Position numbers and translations under genes: made by a program. Positions 13,980 to 23,543 of a stretch of DNA of 47,821 nucleotides are shown here, piece after piece. The notes below the pieces were generated by a model. It was not told the origin of the DNA and ran no database searches. It worked only from the letters and a program-made list of their open reading frames with translations. Origin of the DNA: a virus. Each line of letters begins with the position of its first letter. Positions within the stretch are counted from its first letter, which is position 1. The DNA is taken from IMG/VR virus record IMGVR_UViG_3300014325_000019, positions 1 to 47,821 of that record; one strand, given 5' to 3'.

Positions 13980-15185
13980 TCAGTGACGCTCGATACTGAA
14001 GCCCGCCGCCGGATCGGCCCCGCCGGTCGCATCAGCCGGCGCGTGCCGCGTGCCTGGCGACGAGGCGCCGTACATCGTCAGCAGCTCTTTCGCGGCATCG
14101 AGGTCACCCAGAAACGACCGGTAATCGCCGGTCGACGCGATCAGCTTGTCGAATTTCTCGGCGACGCCCGGCGACGCGGCGCCGCGCATGCCGGTATGCG
14201 CGTTCGCAATCGCGGACTTGAGATAGCCGATCGACGCATCGAACTTCGTCATCTTCTGCACAGTGTCCCCCGACAGGCCCGCCAGGGTGCCGAGCCCGTG
14301 CTCGGAGAGTTTGCGCCGCGCCCAGCCGATCCCCGGCGTGAACAGGCCCTCATCACGCAACGATTTCGCCTCGTCCTGCACGCTGTCGATCATGGGTAGC
14401 AGCTTGTTTGCGATCTCGCCCATGCGCCGCGTCTGCGCGGTGACGTCGTTCAGATTCCCGCCGGACATCGCGAGGTGCGATTCAACGGCGCTGCGCAACG
14501 CCTTGTTACTGATCTTCGACAGGACACGGGGATCGTTGAGCGCTTGCTGTGTCCAGTACTCCACGACGTTGGACGCGTCGCCGCCGCCGCCGCCCGCGCC
14601 GGCACCGCCCGCGCCGCCCCCGGTAAACGCCGCCGCCGGATCCGGATGCGCCGCGCGCACTTCCTGGATCTTGCGGCCCGACGCGAGATCCGCGGAGAGC
14701 CGGCCGGCCGGGCTCGTTTCCTCTTCGTTCTTCGCGCGCGCTTCAGCGCCGACCGTGAGGAATTTCGCGAACGCGTTGCGCCGGGCCACGGTATCGGCCG
14801 CGTCGCCGACTTCCGGCCGCATCGTCGTCGACGCGGTATCGAGCGCGTCTTGCACGTGTTGCGTGCGGGCGCGCGCGGCCGTGCCTGTGTAGGGATCAGC
14901 GGCGATATCGCCTTGCAGAAATCGCAGCAGCGCCGCATCGCGCCCGGTGTTCGGATCCGGCCGGCTCGAGCCGGCGCCGAATTGATCGTTGGCGAGCCGC
15001 GTTTGCAATTCCCCCTCGCGCGAGCCGCGGAGCTCGCGCAACGCTAACGAGCCCGTGGGGTCGCCGTACTCGAGGCCCGCGGGCGCATCGCCGCTCGCAT
15101 CGCCGCCCGCGTCGTCGGCCGACGCCGGCAGCAGGCCGGGCAACGCCCGCCGCAAAATTGCGATCGCTTCGCTCGGTGTCGGCAT
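13980..15185 (-). CDS. probable internal virion/ejection protein
   Basis: 401 aa, largely helical, with a Gly-rich hinge near residues 189-205 (GGGAGGAGAGGGGG). The C-terminal half has long amphipathic helices (LNDVTAQTRRMGEIANKLLP). Large helical, Ala-rich proteins directly downstream of tail genes in podovirus-like genomes are usually ejection proteins. Its ATG overlaps the stop of the next gene upstream (15185). No catalytic domain is seen. Confidence 0.55.
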   Translation of the reverse strand: MPTPSEAIAILRRALPGLLPASADDAGGDASGDAPAGLEYGDPTGSLALRELRGSREGELQTRLANDQFGAGSSRPDPNTGRDAALLRFLQGDIAADPYTGTAARARTQHVQDALDTASTTMRPEVGDAADTVARRNAFAKFLTVGAEARAKNEEETSPAGRLSADLASGRKIQEVRAAHPDPAAAFTGGGAGGAGAGGGGGDASNVVEYWTQQALNDPRVLSKISNKALRSAVESHLAMSGGNLNDVTAQTRRMGEIANKLLPMIDSVQDEAKSLRDEGLFTPGIGWARRKLSEHGLGTLAGLSGDTVQKMTKFDASIGYLKSAIANAHTGMRGAASPGVAEKFDKLIASTGDYRSFLGDLDAAKELLTMYGASSPGTRHAPADATGGADPAAGFSIERH

Positions 15186-15751
15186 CAGTAACCCCCTTGT
15201 TTCGCGAGCGCGCGCATCGACGGCGTGAGCCGGCGCGACATCTCGGTCTGAAAGCGCCGCCCGATCTCCGGAAAGCCCGACGTATCCGAATCCGCGAAGG
15301 CCGGCGCGTGACCGCCGCGCGCGAAGGTGTCTAACTCGCTGGCGTAGCGATCGTCGGTGTACCCGGGTGGCAGGCCGGGTTGCGGCGCGAGGGGGACTTG
15401 CAACGATCGCGTGTCGGTCTTGACCGGGCCGCCCGCGTTGTCGCCGATCACATTCAGGGACTCAAGGAACGGCTGCCACGGCGCGGCGAAGCCCTGGCGC
15501 GCGGCGTCGCCCTGCATCCGCGAGAACTGGCCCATCAGCGACCCCTTGACCCCGAGCGGCCCTTGCGCCGCATTGACCGTGTCGTCGTGCGTCTGATCCT
15601 CGCGGTTGCGTCGATTCGCGCTGTCGATCAAGAGCCGCGTGTACCCCATCGGATCGGCCGCCGGGTCCACGTCGTACGCGCCCGTGTCGGTCTCAAGGTG
15701 CGTCATCTGTCGGAGCGGACGCAGCGAGGCCGCGATCGGCTTCTTCGCCAT
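15185..15751 (-). CDS. structural-block hypothetical protein
   Basis: 188 aa from ATG 15751, one base shared with the upstream gene's stop. The sequence is polar and Pro/Gly-rich without membrane segments (e.g. PMGYTRLLIDSANRRNRED). It lies between two large helical ejection-type proteins and is probably a minor virion protein; no family is recognised. Confidence 0.6.
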   Translation of the reverse strand: MAKKPIAASLRPLRQMTHLETDTGAYDVDPAADPMGYTRLLIDSANRRNREDQTHDDTVNAAQGPLGVKGSLMGQFSRMQGDAARQGFAAPWQPFLESLNVIGDNAGGPVKTDTRSLQVPLAPQPGLPPGYTDDRYASELDTFARGGHAPAFADSDTSGFPEIGRRFQTEMSRRLTPSMRALAKQGGY

Positions 15752-16755
15752 CAGTAGAGCCCGCCCACTTTCAGCAGCGACAACAGCGACGGCGCCAGCG
15801 CCGCCTTTTGTCCCTGCAAGGCGATATTGCCTTGATAGTTGCGATCCGCCACGCTGTCGGCCCGCGTGGACGTGTCGACGGCTTGCTGGCGCACGAGATC
15901 CGACAACGGCCGATTGGCGGCCGACAGGGTGCGGCTTTCTTCGGAGAGCAACGCCGGATTGGTCCCGCCCGCGACGTTGACGCCGCGCTCGGCGCCGGCT
16001 GCCCGCAACGTCATCAGACTCGAGCGCGCGAGATCCGCGGTCTGATCCTTCGCGCGATTGAACGCGGCCGTGCGCGCCGCGCCCGCGAGCGCATCGTCAT
16101 CGGCCGGCGGCGTGACGATCCCGCCCCCACTCGCCGCCGCGCTCGTCGACGACGTGCCACCACCGGGCGCGCTGCTGCCGGACCCCAGGAACGACGACAG
16201 GAACGGCGCGATATACGCCATCATCCGATCCTGGTTTTCCCGCGAGGTCTGTACGCCCGTCGCGGTCGTCGACGTTTGGAACGCGCGCGCGAGCGCCGAT
16301 TCTGCCGCGGCGCGCGCGTCATCCTCCCGCGCGGCCGTGCTGCTATAGCCGGCGTTGGCCGCGTCGCGCGCGAGCTGCTGCGCGCGGTCGGCGCCGCCTT
16401 CCGACGCCGTCAGCGCGCGTTGCGCCGCCGACTCCGACGCCGTCAGCGCGCGATCGGCGTCGAGGTTGCCTTGCGCGCGGCTGATGTCGGCGGCCCGTGC
16501 GGACGCGTCCGCCGCGGCCTGGCCGGGACTCGCCGCGAGCGACAGACTTTGGAGCGACGCCGGCAGCGATGCCCGGCTGAACGACAGCGCGCCGGGCGCC
16601 GTCGACGCGTCCGGCGTGGGGACCGCGTTCGGGTACTGCGACGCCAGCGCATCGCCTTGGTTCGCGTAGCGTTTGCCGTTGTACGTCCACGTATTCGAGA
16701 GCGGATCGTACTGCGGCACGTTCGCGCTCATCATCACGCCTGCACTCCCGGCCAT
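15751..16755 (-). CDS. Ala/Ser-rich helical virion-type protein
   Basis: 334 aa from ATG 16755, supported by GAGGAGG about 9 nt upstream. A short N-terminal motif (PLSNTWTYNGKRYANQGDAL) precedes a long Ala/Asp/Arg coiled-coil with two direct repeats (ALTASESAAQR / ALTASEGGADR), a Gly/Ser linker, and a C-terminal helical part. This resembles podovirus internal or tail-associated proteins that are low in sequence conservation. Confidence 0.55.
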   Translation of the reverse strand: MAGSAGVMMSANVPQYDPLSNTWTYNGKRYANQGDALASQYPNAVPTPDASTAPGALSFSRASLPASLQSLSLAASPGQAAADASARAADISRAQGNLDADRALTASESAAQRALTASEGGADRAQQLARDAANAGYSSTAAREDDARAAAESALARAFQTSTTATGVQTSRENQDRMMAYIAPFLSSFLGSGSSAPGGGTSSTSAAASGGGIVTPPADDDALAGAARTAAFNRAKDQTADLARSSLMTLRAAGAERGVNVAGGTNPALLSEESRTLSAANRPLSDLVRQQAVDTSTRADSVADRNYQGNIALQGQKAALAPSLLSLLKVGGLY

Positions 16756-16777
16756 ACGATTGCCCTCCTCTGCGCGG

Positions 16778-16963
16778 TTACGGGGTGACGGGTGGCACGG
16801 GCGTGGTGACGTCGTCGGCCGACGCCAGATCGATCTTCTTCGCTTGCAAGGCCAGCACGATCGCCTTCACGTCCGCGAAGAGTTGATCGAAGTTGGCATC
16901 CACGCGCGAATCGACGTCGCTGACGTCATGCCGCTTGCCGCGAATGACGAGACTCATTTTCAT
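16778..16963 (-). CDS. small structural-block protein
   Basis: 61 aa from ATG 16963, which overlaps the upstream TGA (ATGA); an ATG two codons later is also possible. It has a beta N-terminus (MSLVIRGKRHDVSDVDSRV) and a helix (NFDQLFADVKAIVLALQAKK) and ends in a Pro/Val tail. Possibly a small tail or connector accessory; function unknown. Confidence 0.6.
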   Translation of the reverse strand: MKMSLVIRGKRHDVSDVDSRVDANFDQLFADVKAIVLALQAKKIDLASADDVTTPVPPVTP

Positions 16964-18570
16964 CGGCGGACTCGATTGCTGACCGGGTAATAAGGCACTT
17001 CGTAGCCGTACACTTCGCACGCCGCGCCATTCGTCTCGTCATGGATCTCGAGCTGCAAGAATTGCCCGGTGCCCACGCGCGGCAGCGTTTCGGTCCCGAG
17101 CCGCAGATCGAGCGGGACCGTTTGCGTCACGTCGACGTCGATCGGCCCGACGCGGTACTGCACGCGACACTGCCCCATCAGGGCGATCGCGCGCGTCATG
17201 AACGTCGGCGCCAGCCACGTCTTGAGGATCGTCGGCGCGTCCGCATCGTGCCATTTCGATCGCAGGACGATCGGGATCGCGACGCCGGCATCGCTGTAGC
17301 CGGCCTGATTGAGCACGTAGATCGTGCCGTCGTCCGCGCCAAGCACGGGCAACGCGTTGCTGCCGGCGTCGATCAACGTAAAGCCCGACGTCGGCCCGGC
17401 CTTGTTCGTGCGATGCGGCCCATGCCAGGCGCCGCTCGCGCGGTCGTACGACACCCAGCGATCGATCGTCGTGCTGCCGGCGGCGGCCAGGTGCCACTCG
17501 ATCGAGTCATAGCGCTCGTTGTATTTGACGAACGCGTCGGCGAAGCGCGCGCGGTTGAAATCGTCGTCTTTCGCGAACCATCGCCGCACGCGCCCATCCG
17601 AGAGACACTTGAAGCCGTCCGCGCCCCACTCGTAGACACCATCCGGCCCGAGGTAGTACGCGGTATCGCCGACGACGATCGACGGCCCGAAACACCCTTG
17701 CCCGTTTTTGTCGGCGTTGACGTCCCATTGCGGCACGCCGTCGCCATCGGGCAAGCCGCCCGACACTTTCGTGAACCCGGTGCGCTTCGCGACGCCGAGC
17801 AGATCCTTGCGCGCCATCAAGCCGGTGATGCCGAATTCGTCGGCGCCGATCGGATCGATGTCGAGCCCGTACGTCGCCGGCCAGCCGTACGCCAGGCCTT
17901 CGCCGGAATACCGCAACGTGTCGACGTGGCGATTCCCGACGCCCCACAGGCGATTTTTCCACGACGTGAGCAGCGTCATGAACGAGGACGGCAGCAGGCC
18001 GGGCCCGGCGCCCAGCTCGCGCGGCGCCGCCAGGTTCGGCAGCAGCAGATCCGAGAGATCATCGGCGATCGTCGTTTGGCCCGCCTCGACATCGAGCCAC
18101 CAATAGAACACGTCGCCATCGGCCAACGTGCGATACAAGCGGTGATGCGTCGTCGACAAGTCGGGACTCGCGCTGATCCCGGTGACGTTCAAGAGCCCGC
18201 CCGCCAGCGTGAGCGGCGCCGAGATGGGCGAGAAATCACTTTCAGAGACGAGCCCGCCCGTCTCCGGATCAATCTGCGCGTGCGTGTACTTGACCTGGTA
18301 CGTGCCGGCGAGCCCGCCGATCCCGCCCACGCCCAAGACGACGGCGCTCACGGGTGCGACGAGCTGCAACGGCCGCACGTTGAAATCCGGATCAATCGCG
18401 AGACTGCGCGTCGGATTGTTCGTGAGGATCACGTTGCGGCCGAACACGGCCAGCCGCGGCGGCCTGGTCGTCGACAGCGTGACGCCATCGGGCAGCGGCA
18501 ACGGCGTGGCCACCCCCGCCGACGACACGCGATACAGCGTCGCCCCGGCGACGACAATCGCGTACGGCAT
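16960..18570 (-). CDS. putative podovirus tail/nozzle beta-propeller protein
   Basis: 536 aa. It reads as a beta-rich tail protein: VILTNNPTRSLAIDPDFN early, an immunoglobulin/FnIII-like stretch around residues 90-150 ending in HHRLYRTLADGD, then GVGNRHVDTLRYSG, GVYEWGADGFKCLSDG and RWVSYDRASGAWHG, spaced like the blades of a T7 gp12-type nozzle. It follows directly from the 1143-aa tail gene. The nozzle role is inferred from these motifs and position. Confidence 0.6.
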   Translation of the reverse strand: MPYAIVVAGATLYRVSSAGVATPLPLPDGVTLSTTRPPRLAVFGRNVILTNNPTRSLAIDPDFNVRPLQLVAPVSAVVLGVGGIGGLAGTYQVKYTHAQIDPETGGLVSESDFSPISAPLTLAGGLLNVTGISASPDLSTTHHRLYRTLADGDVFYWWLDVEAGQTTIADDLSDLLLPNLAAPRELGAGPGLLPSSFMTLLTSWKNRLWGVGNRHVDTLRYSGEGLAYGWPATYGLDIDPIGADEFGITGLMARKDLLGVAKRTGFTKVSGGLPDGDGVPQWDVNADKNGQGCFGPSIVVGDTAYYLGPDGVYEWGADGFKCLSDGRVRRWFAKDDDFNRARFADAFVKYNERYDSIEWHLAAAGSTTIDRWVSYDRASGAWHGPHRTNKAGPTSGFTLIDAGSNALPVLGADDGTIYVLNQAGYSDAGVAIPIVLRSKWHDADAPTILKTWLAPTFMTRAIALMGQCRVQYRVGPIDVDVTQTVPLDLRLGTETLPRVGTGQFLQLEIHDETNGAACEVYGYEVPYYPVSNRVRR

Positions 18571-18572
18571 CG

Positions 18573-21500
18573 CTACTCGCCCCCTTCGACGCGCACAATG
18601 CCGAGCGGCCCGCGCACGTTCGGCAGATTACTGAGCACGACGGACCACGCGCCGGCTGCCGACCGTTTCAAGAGCCCGCCCTTGCCGGCGCCCGAGGACC
18701 CACTAGCCAGCGGCCAATAGATATCTCCGTCGCTGTCGGGATCGAGCAGCGGCATGCCCGATCGGCCGTACTCATTGCTGAGTAGGTTACTGATCGAGAA
18801 GTCGACGACCCACACGACGCCGTCGACGGATCGCAGGATCACGATCATCGGCGCCGTCCCGCCAGACACCGAATTGCGAAACGCGAGGATGGTCCCGCCA
18901 TCGGCCGTCACGATCATCGGCCCCACGGAATTGCCGGCGCCGTTCCCGTCGGTCATGTACGCGATCGACCACACGGCAGCCGGCGGCACCAGGACCGCGA
19001 CGGCCGTCCCGACAATGGCCGCGCCACTCAAGCCCGTCACGCCCGTCAACACGCCGGGCCCGCTCGTCGTCGTGCGCCCGGTGTAGGTGATCGCTTGAAT
19101 GCCGACTTGCGCGGCGCCGCCGGCTGACGAAAAGTTAGTGGTGTCGCCCACGGGGACCGCGGTCGCGCCCGCGGGCACCGAGAGCACGACGGCCGCGCCG
19201 TGCAGGATGACGGCCGCGATCCCCGTCACGCCCGTCAGCTCGCCGGGTCCGCTCGTCACCGACCGCCCGGTGTAGCGCACGGTTTGCCCGCTCACCGCGA
19301 CGGCGCCCGGTACCAGCAACGAGGCCACGTCCGCCACGCGCAGCGCGGTCGCGCCGATCGGGACCGCGGGCGTGATCGGGACGCCACTCGCGAGCCCACT
19401 GCCGAGCCCCGTGACGCCCGTCAGCGTGCCCGGCTTCGGCAGGCCCGAGGTATCGATCGTCGGCGCAAACACGTTGAGCAAGGCGCTGTCGGGCGCCGCA
19501 TCCAGCAACGTCGGCGACGTCGTATCGATGTACCCCAACAGCTTGAATTGCGTCCCGTTGGCGATCGTGCGATAGACGAGGCGATTCGTCGCGCCGGCCG
19601 GCGCCACCGGGAGACTCGACAACGCGACTTGATGCGTGATCGCCGTGTTGCTCGAGGGCGGCGCCGCGCCCGCGGTCGCGTTGGCCAACGCGTCGCTCCA
19701 CGTCGACCCCGACGCCGGCAGCGAGGCGACGAGGCGATACACGCCCGCGCCGTTGAAGCGTCGATACAGATTGCGCGACGTGACGAGCGGCCCGCCGGTC
19801 GGCAACGCGGTGAGCGGGATCGTGCGATATTGCGTCACGATGCCCGTCGTGTTCGACGTCGGCGCGGCGCCGCCCAAGCTCGAGTTCGGCACGGTGTCGG
19901 TGTACGTCGTGACGCCGTTTTCGTTGAACGTCGTCACCAGGTTGAACGCGCCGCTTCCGTTGAATCGGCGATAGAGGCGACGGCCCGTCACGCCGGCCGG
20001 GCCGGTCGGGATCCCCGTCAGGGGGACTTGCTTTTGCGGCGTCCCGATCGTCGCCGTGTTGACGGACGGCGGCGCACTCCCCGGCGTTTGAAACTGGACG
20101 CTATCAAACGACGCCGTGTTGTTGTTGACGGTCTTCATGAACCCGAACGCGCCGCCCCCGAGCGACCGATAGAGCCGCCGCGCGATCGTCCCCGTGCCCC
20201 CCAGCGCCAAGGGCACACTAATGAAACTGGCCGGGCCCGTGAGCGTGACCGACCCTGCCGGGCTCGGCGTCGTTTCGCCGGCCGCGTTCACGAACGTGTA
20301 GCACACCCCAACCGTCACGCCGGGGTTGTACGGATCCATGGTGAAGCTGGGATCGACATAGTTCGGCGTCAATGACGGCGCCGACGAGGGCGGACTCAGC
20401 GTCGTCACGCCCGGCACGCTGACGGGCGCGCTGATCGCGCCGAGATCGGTCTCGCCGATCGCCGTCAGAAACGTCGTGGCGTATTCATGACTCCCCGCGT
20501 CTGGTCCGGTCCCCGTGGCCGGCGTACCGGGCGACGGCGCCGAGCCCGGCGCGGCCGTCCCGCCCGAGGTCACTGGCCCCGCCGTGATCGCCGCGCTCAC
20601 GGGCCCGAGCGTCGTTTCGCCCGCCGCGGTCACAAACGTCAGACCGTAATCGTGCGTGCCCGCATCGAGACTGCCGCCGACCGTCGCCGCGCCGGCCGTA
20701 GGCGCGGCCACGGGCGCGGCCAACGTGCCCGTGACCACGGTGGCCACCGCACTCGGCAACGATTCGCCGATCGCCGTGCGATTGGTCACGACGTACTGAT
20801 ACTGGCCCGCGCCCATGCCGGCGCCCGAGTTGGGCGTCACGACGGGCGCCGGCACGACGGCGAGCGTACGCCCGGTGTAGTTGATCGTTTGACCGCTCAC
20901 GCTGGCCGCGCCGACGAGCAGCAGAAACAAATCCGTGTCCGCGACCGGAATCGCCCCCGCGCCCCCCGCGACGGCGCCGACGACCGTGGTCGGGCCGCCG
21001 ATCGCGACGGTCGTACTGCCGCCGAGCACGCTCGTCGTGCGCGTCGCACTGCCGCCGGCCGCTTGGCGCCGCTTGCGAATAAAGCCGTGCGATCCCGCGT
21101 CGGCCGCGGAACTTTGATACAGCTCGCCCTTGAAAACGCAGAGGCCTGTGCAGTACCCGTGTGTCGTCGAGAAACTATCGTCCGTCGTCCACGACGCATC
21201 GCCCGGCCGAATCCACCGCGTGACGAGCGGACCGCCCGCGCTGACATTCGCGCCCGCGATCCACACGCGCCCTTGCCACACGACGATCCCGCCGATGATG
21301 TGACCGGACGCGAGATCCGTGCCCGCGCCGAGCTGCGAGAGCGCGCCGTTTTTGATGTCGAGCGACAGCACGCGGGCGCGGCCACTCGTGCGATCGGCCA
21401 CGGCGACGAGTAGTTGCGTCGCGCCATACGGCACGATGCTCGTGATCCCGAACGCGCCGAACGTGTTCCCCGCATCGGCCGGGTTGGGCGGCACGCGCGC

Positions 21501-22004
21501 GATCGGAATGTCTTCCGCGTTGTTCCACGCATGCACCGAGGGCAGCGAGGGCCCGCCGTTGGCGTAGTCGTTCGCCGGATAGTAGAGCGTGCCGCCGACG
21601 CCGCGCCAGATCATCGCGGCATCGCCAAACACCGGATGCAGCGTGTCGACCCCGAGCGTCACTTCACGCACCGGAACCGCGGGGAATGTCGAAGTCGCAC
21701 TCCACGCCACGCCGTCATCGGACACGAGGAAGGCATGCAGGCCGTCGTTGAGCGCGAGATAGAACACGCGGCGTAACGTCGAGCGGTCCGGCAGCGGCAC
21801 GCCGATCCCGCCGAGCACGGGCCCCGCGAGCGGGAGCGCATTCAACGCGACCATGCCATCGCGGCGGCGAATGGCCCCGCGCCCGCCCACGGAATCAATC
21901 TGCCAATTTTGCGCGAGCAGCAGCTCGCCGTCCGTCGTGTGGACGGCGCTCTTGTCGACGACCACGCCTCGCAGCCCGAGGTTGTATACGTCGATCTTCG
22001 CCAT
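18573..22004 (-). CDS. giant tail/nozzle-like protein with FnIII-type repeats
   Basis: 1143 aa, the largest protein here. The N-terminus (NLGLRGVVVDKSAVHTTDGE ... LLLAQNWQ, RRDGMVALN) resembles podovirus nozzle/stabiliser proteins. The middle contains repeated beta-sandwich units (EYATTFLTAIGETDLG, DYGLTFVTAAGETTLG, QYQYVVTNRTAIGES) and at least four copies of a NLYRRFNGAGVYRLV-type motif. The C-terminal part has a propeller-like stretch (VWSIAYMTDGNGAG). It probably builds the tail tip or a host-contact structure. The repeats make recombination likely. Confidence 0.6.
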   Translation of the reverse strand: MAKIDVYNLGLRGVVVDKSAVHTTDGELLLAQNWQIDSVGGRGAIRRRDGMVALNALPLAGPVLGGIGVPLPDRSTLRRVFYLALNDGLHAFLVSDDGVAWSATSTFPAVPVREVTLGVDTLHPVFGDAAMIWRGVGGTLYYPANDYANGGPSLPSVHAWNNAEDIPIARVPPNPADAGNTFGAFGITSIVPYGATQLLVAVADRTSGRARVLSLDIKNGALSQLGAGTDLASGHIIGGIVVWQGRVWIAGANVSAGGPLVTRWIRPGDASWTTDDSFSTTHGYCTGLCVFKGELYQSSAADAGSHGFIRKRRQAAGGSATRTTSVLGGSTTVAIGGPTTVVGAVAGGAGAIPVADTDLFLLLVGAASVSGQTINYTGRTLAVVPAPVVTPNSGAGMGAGQYQYVVTNRTAIGESLPSAVATVVTGTLAAPVAAPTAGAATVGGSLDAGTHDYGLTFVTAAGETTLGPVSAAITAGPVTSGGTAAPGSAPSPGTPATGTGPDAGSHEYATTFLTAIGETDLGAISAPVSVPGVTTLSPPSSAPSLTPNYVDPSFTMDPYNPGVTVGVCYTFVNAAGETTPSPAGSVTLTGPASFISVPLALGGTGTIARRLYRSLGGGAFGFMKTVNNNTASFDSVQFQTPGSAPPSVNTATIGTPQKQVPLTGIPTGPAGVTGRRLYRRFNGSGAFNLVTTFNENGVTTYTDTVPNSSLGGAAPTSNTTGIVTQYRTIPLTALPTGGPLVTSRNLYRRFNGAGVYRLVASLPASGSTWSDALANATAGAAPPSSNTAITHQVALSSLPVAPAGATNRLVYRTIANGTQFKLLGYIDTTSPTLLDAAPDSALLNVFAPTIDTSGLPKPGTLTGVTGLGSGLASGVPITPAVPIGATALRVADVASLLVPGAVAVSGQTVRYTGRSVTSGPGELTGVTGIAAVILHGAAVVLSVPAGATAVPVGDTTNFSSAGGAAQVGIQAITYTGRTTTSGPGVLTGVTGLSGAAIVGTAVAVLVPPAAVWSIAYMTDGNGAGNSVGPMIVTADGGTILAFRNSVSGGTAPMIVILRSVDGVVWVVDFSISNLLSNEYGRSGMPLLDPDSDGDIYWPLASGSSGAGKGGLLKRSAAGAWSVVLSNLPNVRGPLGIVRVEGGE

Positions 22005-22009
22005 GGGGC

Positions 22010-23161
22010 TTAGTCGTCACACCAGTCGTCGCCCGACAGGCCGGGTCCGAGGATGTCATCGAAGATGCCCGTCACAACCGGCGGGATCTGCTCTTGCCGC
22101 GGCGCCGACGCCACGAGACACGATTGCTTCTCGGTCGCATAGACCGCCAGCCAATTCGGATCCGGCGATCGATCCTCGCGATCCTTGGCGAGCGCAAACG
22201 AGACCGTGTACGCGACGAGCGCCGCATCGGATTCGCCGGGGACCGGATTCGGATCGCTCGCCGTCAAGCTGCCGTTGAGCGTGGGGATATACACCAGGCG
22301 CACCGGCAGATCCGCGTTGAGCCGCGGCGCCGTGTAGATCGTCGGCGCCCCGGTCGGCGCCCCGGCCCCGGTGACTTCGTAGTAAATCGTCGACGCGGCA
22401 TCCGGCGACACGGCCGCCGCGACGCGCGCCGCACGAAAGGCCGGCGCCGTGTATTTCTTCGGCGTGAACGTGAGCGCCACCGCCTCGCGCGGCTCGATCG
22501 CCAACACGCGATGCACGTTGCTCGGGACGCCGGACAATTGCAGCGTGTCGGCCATCAGCGTGACGCTCGTGGAATCGTCGGTGAAAAAGTGGTCTTGATG
22601 CAGATCGATGAACGCGCGCCACAAATCTTTGGCGCCGAGAATCATGATCCGCAGCAGCTCGTCATCCGTCCAGAAGTGGCCGAGCGTGCCACTGGTGTTG
22701 GTGGCCGGAGGCGCCGCGTCATCGCCGACACTCCCGCGATCGTCGAAGCTCGTCACCGGGCCCAGCGTCGCAATCAGCCCGGCGGTGTCGCCGCCCTGCG
22801 TGCGATAGATCGCATAGCCCGACGCCCGCGGCACGGCCGTCCACGTGAGCCGCACGAAGCCCAGCGTATTGAGGTCGGCCGCCCCGAGCGCCGTCACGCC
22901 TTCATCGCTGCTCGCACTGTGGCCCGTCGCATTGAGCGCCACGACGCGATACGCGTACGTCGTCGTGCCGGTCGCGCGTTGCGGCGAGACGAGCGGCGGG
23001 CCCGGCGTCACGAGCGCCAACGTCTCGAGGATGCGATCGCGCACGATGAGAATCAACGATCGCAAGGTCGCGCCGGATGTCCCGCTTGAGGAGCTGCCGG
23101 ACAACAGCGCCGATCGGGTACTGCCGGCGCGCGCGAGCCCGGCGCGGGCCGGCGTCGTCAC
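22010..23161 (-). CDS. putative head-tail adaptor with FnIII-like domain
   Basis: 383 aa. Residues about 55-130 form an FnIII-like domain (TTTYAYRVVALNATGHSASS ... SGYAIYRTQ). The second half has an adaptor-like pattern: TDDELLRIMILGAKDLWRAF, LHQDHFF, then FTPKKYTAP and a C-terminal PGESDAALVAYTVSFALAKD, as in gatekeeper/adaptor proteins joining portal and tail. An adaptor interrupted by an FnIII module is unusual. Ends just before the nozzle-type gene. Confidence 0.55.
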   Translation of the reverse strand: MTTPARAGLARAGSTRSALLSGSSSSGTSGATLRSLILIVRDRILETLALVTPGPPLVSPQRATGTTTYAYRVVALNATGHSASSDEGVTALGAADLNTLGFVRLTWTAVPRASGYAIYRTQGGDTAGLIATLGPVTSFDDRGSVGDDAAPPATNTSGTLGHFWTDDELLRIMILGAKDLWRAFIDLHQDHFFTDDSTSVTLMADTLQLSGVPSNVHRVLAIEPREAVALTFTPKKYTAPAFRAARVAAAVSPDAASTIYYEVTGAGAPTGAPTIYTAPRLNADLPVRLVYIPTLNGSLTASDPNPVPGESDAALVAYTVSFALAKDREDRSPDPNWLAVYATEKQSCLVASAPRQEQIPPVVTGIFDDILGPGLSGDDWCDD

Positions 23162-23535
23162 AGGGTCCCTGCCTTGGCCCGAATGGCGGCGATCGCTTGC
23201 GCGGGCGTGATCGGCGCGAGCGGGGTCGGCAACGCGGCCCGAATGACGTTGAGTTGATCCACGAGGGCGAGCACGATCGCCTTCGTCACGATCGGAATCG
23301 CATCGATCTCCCCCTGCGCGTCCTTTTGATCCTGCGCGTGCAGGCCCGTCGCGTCGATGGCGACCGTCGCCAGCAGCGCGTTGCCCTGCGTGATCTGCGC
23401 GGGCGTGGCGCTCGGGTCAAACGTGACGCGCCAGGTACCCCGGTTCGCGGGGTCATTGATCGTCACGCCGACGATCGGGATCCCCGCCGCGCGCAAGGCT
23501 TGGTCGACGAGCGCCGGTATCTTCTCTGGAAGCAT
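23158..23535 (-). CDS. small structural-block protein
   Basis: 125 aa from ATG 23535, 8 bp after the tail-fibre stop; the frame is open further upstream but inside the fibre gene. The sequence MLPEKIPALVDQALRAAGIP, VTFDPSATPAQ and ITPAQAIAAIRAKAG suggests a compact helical protein. Its TGA overlaps the ATG of the adaptor gene at 23161. Probable virion or assembly accessory. Confidence 0.6.
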   Translation of the reverse strand: MLPEKIPALVDQALRAAGIPIVGVTINDPANRGTWRVTFDPSATPAQITQGNALLATVAIDATGLHAQDQKDAQGEIDAIPIVTKAIVLALVDQLNVIRAALPTPLAPITPAQAIAAIRAKAGTL

Positions 23536-23543
23536 GGTCCTCT

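Noticed and set aside
17041-18720. Long rightward open frame of 559 aa opposite the nozzle-type gene
   Set aside because: Antisense shadow: the translation is Arg-rich and low-complexity, as expected from GC-rich codon bias, while the leftward frame is protein-like and in operon order.
19200-20375. Rightward open frame of 391 aa within the giant tail gene
   Set aside because: Shadow of the leftward repeat-rich gene; almost entirely Arg, Asp, Gly and Ala.
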